DNA from: Phycisphaerae bacterium
GTDB taxonomy: Bacteria; Planctomycetota; Phycisphaerae; UBA1845
Length of the DNA: 64,000 nucleotides
Direction of reading: 5' to 3'
NCBI GenBank assembly: GCA_024102815.1
Contig: JAGFJJ010000018.1
Span: 47,199 to 111,198 of the forward strand
Shown: in pieces, positions 48,733 through 56,828 of the stretch
Numbering within the stretch: position 1 is the stretch's first letter
How the letters are laid out: each line of letters opens with the position of its first letter
The notes under the pieces: model-generated
Databases searched by the model: none
Told to the model about the DNA's origin: nothing
The model's input: only the letters and a program-made list of their open reading frames with translations
Made by a program: the position numbers and the translations under genes

Positions 48733-50450
48733 TGATCAACGCGGAAACGCCTCCCGCATCGCAAGCGTCCGATCGCTTGATGGAATGCATCGCGCCGACC
48801 GCGCATCCGCTTCGCGATAACCTTGCGGGATGCACAATCGTCGTGCTGCTGGGGCTTGGCCTGTTCCTTCCGGGAATTCGGTGGGGGCTCCCGGCACTCG
48901 TTTCCTGGAGCCAGGATTCCATCGCCGGCGTCCGCACACTCGGCGCCGTTGAGACGTGGCCTGAGCACTGGCGCGGCCGCTACCCCCCGTTGCACTACCT
49001 GCTCCTCTCCGCCGCCTATCGGCCCGTCATCGCGCACTGGTCGAGCACGGGTCAGCGCACTCAGAATCCCGCCACGGGTGAATGGACACTGGCTGAGCCC
49101 CAGGCCCCGAAGATCGCCACGCTGCTGCTCATCGCTCGCGGCGTCTCCGTGGCCATGGGAATTCTCGCCGGGCTCGGGGTTTACGCCGTCGCGTTCCAAC
49201 TCACCCGCAATGTCGTGGTCTCCACGCTCTCCGCGGCCGCCCTGATGTCCGGCGCGGCGTTCACCTGTTTCGCACATCTCGGCAACGTGGATGTGCCCTC
49301 TGTGTGCTGGATCGCCTGGAGCGCGTTCTTCTATGTTCGCCTCCTCCAATTCCACCGCCTGCGCAATGCGGCCGCTCTTGGACTGCTGGCGGCGCTGGCC
49401 ACCTGCACCAAGGATTCCGCCGCCGGCATCTACCCGGGCATGGCCGTCGTTCTGCTGCTCGACTGCTATCGCTGTCACCGGGCCCGCTCGCCTGCAATGG
49501 TCGCCGCGCGGCGTGCGCTCCTGCAGTGGCATTGGCTCGTCGGACTCCTGTGCTTTGTCCTGCCCTGTCTCTATATCAATGGGGCCTTCCACGACTTCGG
49601 CCAGTACGTCGAGCGTCTCCGCTACTGGATTGCGCCGCCGGAAGGTTCACTCCACGCCCGCCAGACGCGCTACGACAACCCCTTCGTTCTGATGCTCGCG
49701 ACCTTTCGCGAGGCGGGTGGCGCGGTAGGCTGGCCGATGGTCATCGCTACGATCGCCGCCGTCATCCACGGGTTGCGGCACCATCGCCGGGTCCCGACCG
49801 CGCTCCTCGTACCCGCGGTGTTCTATTGGCTCATCGTGATTCTGCCGATCCGCTTCGTCTACGATCGCTTTCTCTTTCCGCCGTTTGTTCTGCTCTCCGT
49901 TCTCGTCGGCATATGGTTGACGGACGTCTGCCGCGGCCGATGGGCGCTTTCGTCGATTCGACTCATGGTCCCGGTCGTCGTCTTCCTCCCGACGCTCGCC
50001 TGTTCGATCGCGATCGACCTCGAAATGCTCCACGATTCCCGTTATGACGCCGAGGCCTGGTTCCTTGAAAATGTCCCCCGGGAAGCGAGCGTGGGCGCGT
50101 TTTCCATGGACGACGCGCCGCGCCTCCGTCCCCAGTACCTTCCGCGCGTGCACGAACTCGGCTACGCGACCTATCCCGTGGTCATGTCGCCCGCGTGGCT
50201 CTCCCGTCCCCAACCGGAGTTCTTGATCCTCACAAGCTTCAACTACGAAGACTTCAGCGACGAGCAGCGCAAGACGATGGACGACCTCCTCGCCGGGCGT
50301 TACGGTTACGGCGTTGTCGCCCGATTCGGCCCGCGGTTCCTGGGCACCGGCTCGCATTGGCTCAGCCTGCCAGCCTGGGGGGCACCCACGCCCGGCAAGA
50401 TCAGCCCCACGCTCATTATCCTGAAGCGCCGCGCGGAAGCGCAACCGTGA
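48732..50450 (+). CDS. Multi-pass membrane glycosyltransferase-like protein (GT-C/ArnT-PMT type)
   Basis: 572 residues. About ten hydrophobic segments (CTIVVLLGLGLFLPGI, LIARGVSVAMGILAGLGVYAV, LVGLLCFVLPCLYINGAF and others) precede a soluble C-terminal domain of about 120 residues. The early loop WPEHWRGRYPPLHYLLLSAAY has the position and Pro-Pro pattern of GT-C enzymes that use polyprenyl-phosphate sugars. FVYDRFLFPPFVLLSV resembles the late loop of PMT_2 members. Assignment is by layout; donor and acceptor are unknown. Its start overlaps the dipeptidase stop, and the Maf gene begins two bases after its own stop. Confidence 0.72.
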   Translation: MINAETPPASQASDRLMECIAPTAHPLRDNLAGCTIVVLLGLGLFLPGIRWGLPALVSWSQDSIAGVRTLGAVETWPEHWRGRYPPLHYLLLSAAYRPVIAHWSSTGQRTQNPATGEWTLAEPQAPKIATLLLIARGVSVAMGILAGLGVYAVAFQLTRNVVVSTLSAAALMSGAAFTCFAHLGNVDVPSVCWIAWSAFFYVRLLQFHRLRNAAALGLLAALATCTKDSAAGIYPGMAVVLLLDCYRCHRARSPAMVAARRALLQWHWLVGLLCFVLPCLYINGAFHDFGQYVERLRYWIAPPEGSLHARQTRYDNPFVLMLATFREAGGAVGWPMVIATIAAVIHGLRHHRRVPTALLVPAVFYWLIVILPIRFVYDRFLFPPFVLLSVLVGIWLTDVCRGRWALSSIRLMVPVVVFLPTLACSIAIDLEMLHDSRYDAEAWFLENVPREASVGAFSMDDAPRLRPQYLPRVHELGYATYPVVMSPAWLSRPQPEFLILTSFNYEDFSDEQRKTMDDLLAGRYGYGVVARFGPRFLGTGSHWLSLPAWGAPTPGKISPTLIILKRRAEAQP

Positions 50451-50451
50451 T

Positions 50452-51087
50452 ATGCCTGAGTCAACCATGAGCCTCGACAACAGCAACTCCAAAACCGCCC
50501 CGCGACTGATCCTCGCCTCGGCCAGTCCGCGCCGCGCGCAGTTGCTGCGCGACCATGGCTTTTCTTTCGATATGGTTGTGCCGCCATTCGAAGAGCCTGT
50601 CGCGCTGCCCGGCGTCGATGATCCCGTTGAGCTTGCCCGCCGCCTCAGCGTACTCAAGGCCGAGAGCGCCCGGGGAGTCGTTCAGCGCGGCGTCATCCTG
50701 GCGGGTGACACGATCGCGGCTCTCGGCCACCGCGTCTTCGGCAAGGCCGAAAACCGCGACGACGCCCGGCGAATCCTTACCGCCATCACCGCGGCCACAC
50801 ACCGGGTCATCACCGCCGTCACCCTGCTCGACGCCGAGTCCGGTCGGAGCCGGACGGAGCACGCCGTTACCGAGGTCACCATGCGCGCCTTGTCCGAGCA
50901 GGAAATGCAGGAGTACCTCGACAGCGGCGCCTGGATCGGCAAGGCCGGCGCCTACGGCATCCAGGATCACGGTGACAGGTTCGTGACACGCCTCGACGGC
51001 AGCTTCAGCAACGTCGTCGGCCTGCCCGTGGAGATCGTGGTGGAAATGCTCGCCGAATGGGGCATTCGCCCCGCAGAACATCCGTAA
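50452..51087 (+). CDS. maf: Maf-like nucleotide pyrophosphatase
   Basis: 211 residues. Family motifs: LILASASPRRAQLL at the N-terminus, VILAGDTIAAL and FGKAENRDDARRIL in the middle, GKAGAYGIQDHGD and FSNVVGLPVE at the C-terminus. Maf/YhdE proteins hydrolyse non-canonical or specific nucleoside triphosphates to the monophosphate. The usual Q-G-xG region reads GIQDHGDRF, close to consensus. ATG 50452 or 50467 could be the start. Last gene of the dipeptidase operon. Converges with the sulfatase-fold gene. Confidence 0.92.
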   Translation: MPESTMSLDNSNSKTAPRLILASASPRRAQLLRDHGFSFDMVVPPFEEPVALPGVDDPVELARRLSVLKAESARGVVQRGVILAGDTIAALGHRVFGKAENRDDARRILTAITAATHRVITAVTLLDAESGRSRTEHAVTEVTMRALSEQEMQEYLDSGAWIGKAGAYGIQDHGDRFVTRLDGSFSNVVGLPVEIVVEMLAEWGIRPAEHP

Positions 51088-51103
51088 AGCGCGAACCCGG
51101 CAT

Positions 51104-51118
51104 CCGGCGCATCGCCGG
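51104..51118. terminator. Small hairpin between convergent genes
   Basis: CCGGCG, loop CAT, CGCCGG in the 50-base gap between maf and the minus-strand sulfatase-fold gene. No T-run follows, so a terminator role is only suggested by its place. Confidence 0.35.
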
Positions 51119-51137
51119 CTCGCGCCGCTCTCAACCG

Positions 51138-53111
51138 TTACGGCTGGCGACCCTGCAGGAACGCGCGAACTTTGGCCCGGCGGTTCGCGGCCGCCACCCC
51201 CGACCGGTGGGGATCGACCTTCTCCGCGACATCGTACATGCGCAGCGCTTCGTCGACTTGACCGCGAATCGCGAACACGTCCCCTCGGGCAATGTACGCC
51301 GCTCCGTGATCCGGCTCCAGCGCCAACGCCTTGTTGATGTAATCCTCCGCCGCCTCCAGCCGACCCTGCTTCACCGCAATCTGCGCCAGGGAAACGTACA
51401 CGTTCGCGTTGGGCCGGATCGCGATGTAACGCTGGAAATACTCGGTCGCTTCCTTCAGTCGATCCATGTACATCAGCGCCAGTCCCATCGCGTGCAGCAC
51501 CGAACGATCGTCCGGTGCCTTCGCGTAGGCCTGTTGAGCCACGGCCAGTGACTCCGCGAACTTGCCATGATCCCGCAGGCGCGTCGCCTCCTGGGTCAGG
51601 CTCCAGATGGGCATCATGTCCCGCGGATTCGCAAGCGCCTCACCCTCCTCCGGACGCTCATCGTCGCGCCCGGCGAAGTAACCCAGCGAGCGCAACCGCG
51701 CCAGCGCATCGGGATCGAGCTCCACCGCCGACGCCGCCACATCTTCCGCCGAAGGGCTCCCCTTGACCCGCTCCGCCAGATCCCCGGCAAGAGCCGCCAT
51801 GCGTTCCTGCTGCGGCGGCGTCGCTTGCGCAAACAGGTTGTTCACCTCATGAGGATCGACCGACAGGTCATAGTATTCAGGCTCGGGCGCATGGATGTAC
51901 TTGTCGTGCAGACGGCGCAGCCCGTAAAGCGGCGCCCAGCCGCTGTCCAGATACGGCGACAGCGTTTCCATGTAGATCCGGCGATCCGCGTTCCGTCCCG
52001 CAGTCAGCAGACTCTCGCCCTCGTCGCCCGGCTGCGGCGGAAGACCCAGCACGTCCAGCACCGTGGCAAACACGTCAATAACACCCACAACCGCCTTGTC
52101 GACCACATGCCCCTGGCCGAACAGTCCCGGCGACCACACGATCAGCGGTACGCGCTGCGTCGCGTCGTACAACCCCCGACCGTGCGTGTTCTCGTCGTGC
52201 TCGTCCAGGCTTTCGCCGTGGTCTCCCACGAATATGCCCACCACCCGCTCGCCTCCGCCGTTCTCGTTGACGGCGCGCATCAACCTACCGATTTGCACGT
52301 CCATATACGCGATCTCGCCGTCGTACAGCCGATCAGGAAACATCGCCGCAAACGGCGCGGGCGGCTCGTAATTGGCATGCGGGTCGTAGTAGTGAACCCA
52401 AAGAAAATAAGGCCTGTCCTTCGACCGAGCCTTGAGCCATTGGACCGCCGCCGCCGTGACCTCCTCCGCGTTTCGCTGACTGTCGTAGCCCCCGAAGGCA
52501 TCCCCGGCCTGCGGACGGACCGTGTCATCGTAATAGTCAAATCCCTGATCGAGCCCGAACCGGTGGTCCAGCACAAAGGCCGAGACGAACGCGGCCGTCT
52601 GGTATCCCTGGTCCTTGAGAATCTCCGCAAGCGTCACGTGGACCGGATCGAGCCGATACTCACCGTTATGCCGCACGCCGTGCGACGGCGGCTCCAATCC
52701 CGTGAGCATCGTCGTGTGAGAAGGCAGCGTGAGCGGCACGGGCGAAATCGCCTGTTCGAAACGAAGCCCTTCCCGCGCCAGACCGTCCAGAACCGGCGTC
52801 TTGGCGGCCGAGTATCCGTAGCAACCGATATGGTCCGCCCGCGTCGTGTCCAGCGATACGAGCAGTACATTGAAGCCCCGCGCCGCGCCGGATCGCAGGG
52901 CCGATGGGACGCCCTCCCGTACACCTCCCCCGCTGCGGCTTACCAGCCAATAGCCGGCACCGAGAGCACCGGCCAGTACGACGAGTGCCAGAACGATCCC
53001 GGCCCTCGACCCGACCGGTGAACCGCGCCGACCCGCGGACCCTCTCGGAGCCTGCGCACGTTCCGCGGAACCACGAGCGGCTGACTTGGCTTTCCGTTTC
53101 CGATTGCCCAT
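51138..53111 (-). CDS. Membrane-anchored sulfatase-fold hydrolase with TPR tail, copy 2
   Basis: 657 residues. Basic N-terminus, one membrane anchor at about 37-57, an alkaline-phosphatase/sulfatase-superfamily domain to about residue 430, then TPR repeats. Metal-binding motifs are present (LLVSLDTTRADHIGCYGY with Asp88; GDHGESLDEHDE). At the nucleophile site PLTLPSHTTMLTG has Thr128 where true sulfatases have Cys or Ser, and His where they have Arg. A formylglycine-type sulfatase is therefore unlikely, and a Thr-dependent phosphohydrolase or phosphotransferase is more likely. ATG 53111 has no strong ribosome site. It lies 82 bases downstream of its paralogue in the exosortase operon. Confidence 0.83.
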   Translation of the reverse strand: MGNRKRKAKSAARGSAERAQAPRGSAGRRGSPVGSRAGIVLALVVLAGALGAGYWLVSRSGGGVREGVPSALRSGAARGFNVLLVSLDTTRADHIGCYGYSAAKTPVLDGLAREGLRFEQAISPVPLTLPSHTTMLTGLEPPSHGVRHNGEYRLDPVHVTLAEILKDQGYQTAAFVSAFVLDHRFGLDQGFDYYDDTVRPQAGDAFGGYDSQRNAEEVTAAAVQWLKARSKDRPYFLWVHYYDPHANYEPPAPFAAMFPDRLYDGEIAYMDVQIGRLMRAVNENGGGERVVGIFVGDHGESLDEHDENTHGRGLYDATQRVPLIVWSPGLFGQGHVVDKAVVGVIDVFATVLDVLGLPPQPGDEGESLLTAGRNADRRIYMETLSPYLDSGWAPLYGLRRLHDKYIHAPEPEYYDLSVDPHEVNNLFAQATPPQQERMAALAGDLAERVKGSPSAEDVAASAVELDPDALARLRSLGYFAGRDDERPEEGEALANPRDMMPIWSLTQEATRLRDHGKFAESLAVAQQAYAKAPDDRSVLHAMGLALMYMDRLKEATEYFQRYIAIRPNANVYVSLAQIAVKQGRLEAAEDYINKALALEPDHGAAYIARGDVFAIRGQVDEALRMYDVAEKVDPHRSGVAAANRRAKVRAFLQGRQP

Positions 53112-53193
53112 GACGTTGACGTTAACTGCCGGACCTGAAACGCACGGCCGGCACACATACCCGAGCGTTGGCTCGACCGCGTGGTTCTCGAAT

Positions 53194-55155
53194 CTACCGC
53201 GTGCCTCCCGCCGCACCGTTCGGGCTGCGCCGGCTCACCTGCTCGAGCTTCTCCAGGCGATCCGCCACGACGTTGTGAGCGCGGTAGGGATCAACCTCCA
53301 GGGCCTGGTTGTAATAGGCCCGAGCTTCATCCGCCTTGCCGGTCATCGCGCGGAGATCGCCCATGGCGATGTACCCGCCGCCGTGCTTCGGATCAACTTC
53401 GATCGCCTTCTTGATGAGCTCTTCAGCCTCCGCAAGCCGGCCCTTGAGCATGGCGATCTGGCCCAGCAGCGTATACACGTTGGAGTCTTCGCGAATCGCA
53501 TTGCACTTGCGGAAACTCTCTTCCGCCTCATCGAAACGCTGGGTCCACGCGCAGATCAGGCCCAGGCGATACAGCGCCTGACGGTCGTTGGGTGACAGCT
53601 CCACCGCCCGTCGAGCCTTCGACAGCGCTTCGTCCATCCGCCCCTCATCCGCCAGACGCTCCGCCTCCTGCACCAGCCGGTAGGTCGGAAGCATGTCCCG
53701 CGGATTGGGCAACTCCCCGTCCATCGCCGGACGCTCCCCCGGATCCCTGCCGAAGTACCCCAGTGACCGCAGCCGATCAATCGACTCCGGGTCCAGTTCC
53801 AGCGCCGTCTCCGCAACCTCCTGCGCCGAGGGACTGTTCCGCACCTGTTCCGCAAGCGCTTGGGCCAGCTTCCCGACCTCCTCCTGCTGCGCGGGCGTGA
53901 GCTGCGGAAAGAGGTTGTTCAACTCGTGCGGATCAGCCCGCAGATCGTAATATTCCGGTTTGGGCGCGTGGATGTACTTGTCGTCGTGCCGCCGGAGGGC
54001 ATACAGAGGGGCCCAACCGTTCTCCAGATAAGTCTCCAGTGTTTCCATGTAGATCATTCGTTCGGGATCACCCTCGATGGAAAGGAGACTCCTTCCATCC
54101 AGAGACTCGACCGGCTCCAGTCCCGCCAGTTCGACGACCGTCGGGAAGATGTCCACCAGACCCACGCTGAACTTGTCAACCACGGCCCCGCCCGTCGCCC
54201 CGCCGCTCCAGACGATCAGCGGAACACGCTGCGTGGCCTCGTAGAGCGTCCGCCCGTGAGAAAACTCATCGTGTTCATTGAGGCTCTCGCCGTGATCGCC
54301 CACCACGACGACCAGAGTCCGATCCGATCGCGGACTCTGACGGATCGCCTCCATGATCCGCCCGAGCTGCGCATCCATATAGGCGATCTCACCGTCATAA
54401 GGCCTCCCGGCGAACTGCGTCGCGTATGGCTCGGGCGGCACATACGGATCATGAGGATCGTAATAGTGGACCCATAGAAAATAGGGACGATCGTTGTCGC
54501 GACGCTTCATCCACGCCAGGGCCGCGTCGGTCACTTCCGACGCCGGACGCCGACTGTCCAGACCGCCGAACGCCACGCCCGGCGTCTCCACCTTCGCGTC
54601 GAACAGTGCCATGCCCTGCGCCAATCCGAATCGGCCGTCGAGCACGAACGCGGAAACAAAGCCCGCCGTGTCGTAGCCCGCGTCTTGAAATCGCTCGGAT
54701 AGCGTCGTGAACGAGTCGTCCAGCCGGTAAGCACCGTTGCTCCGCACGCCGTGACTCGTCGGATTCAATCCCGTCAATATGCTCGCGTGCGCCGGCAGAG
54801 TCAGTGGAACGGGAGAAATGGCATCGTCGAACCAAATTCCCTCGGCCGCCAACCGATCAAGCGTGGGCGTTCGCGCGCCCGCATACCCGTAGCAGCCGAT
54901 GTGATCCGCTCTCGTCGTGTCCAGCGTGACCAGCAGGACGTCGAATCCCTTGGCGGAGCCCGCGTGCAGCCCGGCCGGCACACCGCTCGAATCCGACCGT
55001 ATCAGCGCAAGCGACGCCCAGACCGCCGCCGCTGCGGCAACCAGCAACACCACGAGTGCGACGCGTCCGCCGGTCCGCGGTGAACCCTTTCCCGCGTTCC
55101 CTCCGGATTTCGACGCGCCCGACGTCGCCTTTTGCTTTCTCTTCGACGCGCTCAA
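53194..55155 (-). CDS. Membrane-anchored sulfatase-fold hydrolase with TPR tail, copy 1
   Basis: 653 residues, with the same domain order as the next gene downstream: basic start, membrane anchor (VALVVLLVAAAAAVWASLAL), sulfatase-fold domain with Asp79 in LDTTRADHIGCYGY and GDHGESLNEHDE, and C-terminal TPRs (LGLICAWTQRFDEAEESFRK). The nucleophile site is PLTLPAHASILTG with Thr119. Translation starts at TTG 55155, which overlaps the TGA of the upstream exosortase-associated gene (TTGA), with GAGG upstream. This gives strong coupling to the exosortase genes. The catalytic domain should face the periplasm. A role in modifying sorted proteins or surface glycans is inference. Confidence 0.85.
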   Translation of the reverse strand: MSASKRKQKATSGASKSGGNAGKGSPRTGGRVALVVLLVAAAAAVWASLALIRSDSSGVPAGLHAGSAKGFDVLLVTLDTTRADHIGCYGYAGARTPTLDRLAAEGIWFDDAISPVPLTLPAHASILTGLNPTSHGVRSNGAYRLDDSFTTLSERFQDAGYDTAGFVSAFVLDGRFGLAQGMALFDAKVETPGVAFGGLDSRRPASEVTDAALAWMKRRDNDRPYFLWVHYYDPHDPYVPPEPYATQFAGRPYDGEIAYMDAQLGRIMEAIRQSPRSDRTLVVVVGDHGESLNEHDEFSHGRTLYEATQRVPLIVWSGGATGGAVVDKFSVGLVDIFPTVVELAGLEPVESLDGRSLLSIEGDPERMIYMETLETYLENGWAPLYALRRHDDKYIHAPKPEYYDLRADPHELNNLFPQLTPAQQEEVGKLAQALAEQVRNSPSAQEVAETALELDPESIDRLRSLGYFGRDPGERPAMDGELPNPRDMLPTYRLVQEAERLADEGRMDEALSKARRAVELSPNDRQALYRLGLICAWTQRFDEAEESFRKCNAIREDSNVYTLLGQIAMLKGRLAEAEELIKKAIEVDPKHGGGYIAMGDLRAMTGKADEARAYYNQALEVDPYRAHNVVADRLEKLEQVSRRSPNGAAGGTR

Positions 55156-55859
55156 GAAGCATCCTCGACCCGCATACGCCCCGCGCCCCGCAACTGCGCC
55201 CATTCGTCCCAGGAAAAGGCCACCACGAACCAGATGAACGTCGGCACCATGAACGACGACGTGGGATTCTGCACCAGTACCTCTTCCAACCCGTTGATGA
55301 GCTTCAACCCGAAGCTGCCCATCTCCCAGACGGCGTATTTCTTTTCCGCCATGAAGAGCGCCTTCCCGGCAATCAGCAGGCTCAGGCGGAACGCAATGAA
55401 CGCATGCACCAGCAGCATGCCCCACAGCAGGGCCCATCCCTTTCGAGACCAGCTCATCGGCTTCGCCAGCACCAGCGCCAGGAGCCAGACCGTCGGCCAG
55501 TATCCCACCAGCCGGCTGCTCGTGAGCAGCAGGCCGAATCCCGCCTCCGGCTTGCTGACGTTACGAACGATCAGAAGCGTCCCCTGCTTGTCCGCCGGCT
55601 CCGGCGCACGAAACGACTTCGACAGCGTGCCCGGTGTCAGGGCCTCGATTTCCGAACGCAGCGCGAATTCACTCTGCCGCACGTCCACGAAATGCACCCG
55701 CCCGTCTCCCCAGAACCAGAACCGGTGGAACAACACGTTGCCGGCCGCGCGGAATACCCTCGCGTACCCTCGTTCCACGCCGGGCCACGGATACAGCAAA
55801 ACCACCGACAGCAGCGAGAGAACGAGCGTGAACTGCAGAATGTACCTAGGTTTGAGCAT
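55152..55859 (-). CDS. Exosortase-associated membrane protein
   Basis: 235 residues. TM segments at about 8-24 (LQFTLVLSLLSVVLLYP), 120-135 (TVWLLALVLAKP), 142-168 (GWALLWGMLLVHAFIAFRLSLL) and 208-220 (VPTFIWFVVAFSW), with an extracytoplasmic loop of about 90 residues after the first. I know of membrane proteins routinely encoded beside exosortase H, and size, layout and position fit. I cannot align it here. Its ATG overlaps the last 14 bases of the exosortase gene and its stop overlaps the TTG of the sulfatase-fold gene, so all three are translated together. Confidence 0.7.
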   Translation of the reverse strand: MLKPRYILQFTLVLSLLSVVLLYPWPGVERGYARVFRAAGNVLFHRFWFWGDGRVHFVDVRQSEFALRSEIEALTPGTLSKSFRAPEPADKQGTLLIVRNVSKPEAGFGLLLTSSRLVGYWPTVWLLALVLAKPMSWSRKGWALLWGMLLVHAFIAFRLSLLIAGKALFMAEKKYAVWEMGSFGLKLINGLEEVLVQNPTSSFMVPTFIWFVVAFSWDEWAQLRGAGRMRVEDAS

Positions 55860-56475
55860 GGGCCGTCGCCAGCGCCGACCGTCGGCGCGCCTCCCACGCC
55901 GCCCATCCCGCCCACAAAACGATGGCCAGCAGAATGAACAGGGATTGCCAGACGTCCAGGTGCATCACGTCGAATGCCGACTTCCAGTACACGCGGGTCA
56001 GATAGAGCGACATGATGCGAACGAGATTGAGCACCATGAGCAGGATCGTTCCCAGGGCGGCCGCGGAGAGCCTCCGCAGCAGGGGTAAAGGCGAGGCCAG
56101 TACCGCCGAGACAAAAAGCGCCGATGGGTCGAGCGCATCGCAGCCCCGTTCCACCGACACCGCGCCTCCCCCCCGGTTCGACATCAACACGTTTCCCTTC
56201 ACCGTGAGTGAATCGAATCCCACGAGTTGCAGCGTTCCGCCCGCCAGGCGTGCCGTCTGCTCCAGGTACCAGGGAAGGAAACCTTCCTTGACCGGCTCCG
56301 CCGCCGAAACGACGTAGTAACCGCCCATCAGGATTCCGAAAAGGACCAGGAAGCGCAGATCGCGCCCATGGGCGCGCATCCAGCGACGAGCGCCACGACC
56401 CCCGTTGGAGGCGGTCTCGCCCGCCGGAGAAGCCGAAGGCTGCTTTCGTCCCGAAGTTTTGTTGGACTTCGACAT
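55846..56475 (-). CDS. xrtH: Exosortase (likely XrtH type, IPTL-CTERM specific)
   Basis: A 209-residue multi-pass membrane protein with the complete exosortase/archaeosortase active site: Cys112 in SVERGCDAL, Arg153 in LNLVRIMSLY, and His172 in FDVMHLDVWQSLFI. Membrane segments flank these. Short single-module length and the nearby [14 protein letters not shown] proteins point to the exosortase H group, which recognises IPTLxxWG C-terminal signals. It should cleave the tail of those proteins at the membrane and transfer them to a surface acceptor. ATG 56475 is chosen; ATG 56505 is possible. The first 35 residues are basic, Ser/Gly-rich and cytoplasmic. First gene of a four-gene coupled operon. 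Confidence 0.88.
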   Translation of the reverse strand: MSKSNKTSGRKQPSASPAGETASNGGRGARRWMRAHGRDLRFLVLFGILMGGYYVVSAAEPVKEGFLPWYLEQTARLAGGTLQLVGFDSLTVKGNVLMSNRGGGAVSVERGCDALDPSALFVSAVLASPLPLLRRLSAAALGTILLMVLNLVRIMSLYLTRVYWKSAFDVMHLDVWQSLFILLAIVLWAGWAAWEARRRSALATAHAQT

Positions 56476-56644
56476 TTTGAACAGCGCGGGTGCAAGAAAT
56501 GCCATTCCCACGCGCAAAACGAGATTGCTCTATCCTGCCCGGAGGCGTACCTGCCCCAGCCCGGGTGACCGTTCACCCATCCTAGCCCCACGCCCCGCGA
56601 AAGGGAAACGCTGCACGGGCATTCAACGCGCGCCCGAATCCAGC

Positions 56645-56693
56645 GCAAAAAAACCGCCGCCCTCGAACCTCTTCTGGGACCGAGGACGGCGGC
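56645..56693 (-). terminator. Rho-independent terminator of IPTL protein gene A
   Basis: Reading the minus strand: a GC-rich stem (CCGCCGTCCTCG pairing with CGAGGGCGGCGG) followed by seven T. It lies about 140 bases beyond the stop of gene A. The same structure and the flanking CAGATGCCCGCTGTGAGATA (plus strand) recur after gene B. Confidence 0.88.
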
Positions 56694-56828
56694 CAGGTCA
56701 GATAAATCAGATGCCCGCTGTGAGATACCCCCGGTGTCCCTCGACTTCGGGCCGGAGGATAAAGGAACTGGAAATGTCCGGACGGAGCGGGAAGAATCCC
56801 GCTCCGCACCGGACCTTCCTTTCGATCG

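Noticed and set aside
51567..53021. 484-codon plus-strand frame opposite a sulfatase-fold gene
   Set aside because: The opposite strand encodes a clear enzyme domain and TPR repeats. The plus frame yields an Arg/His-rich product with no motif.
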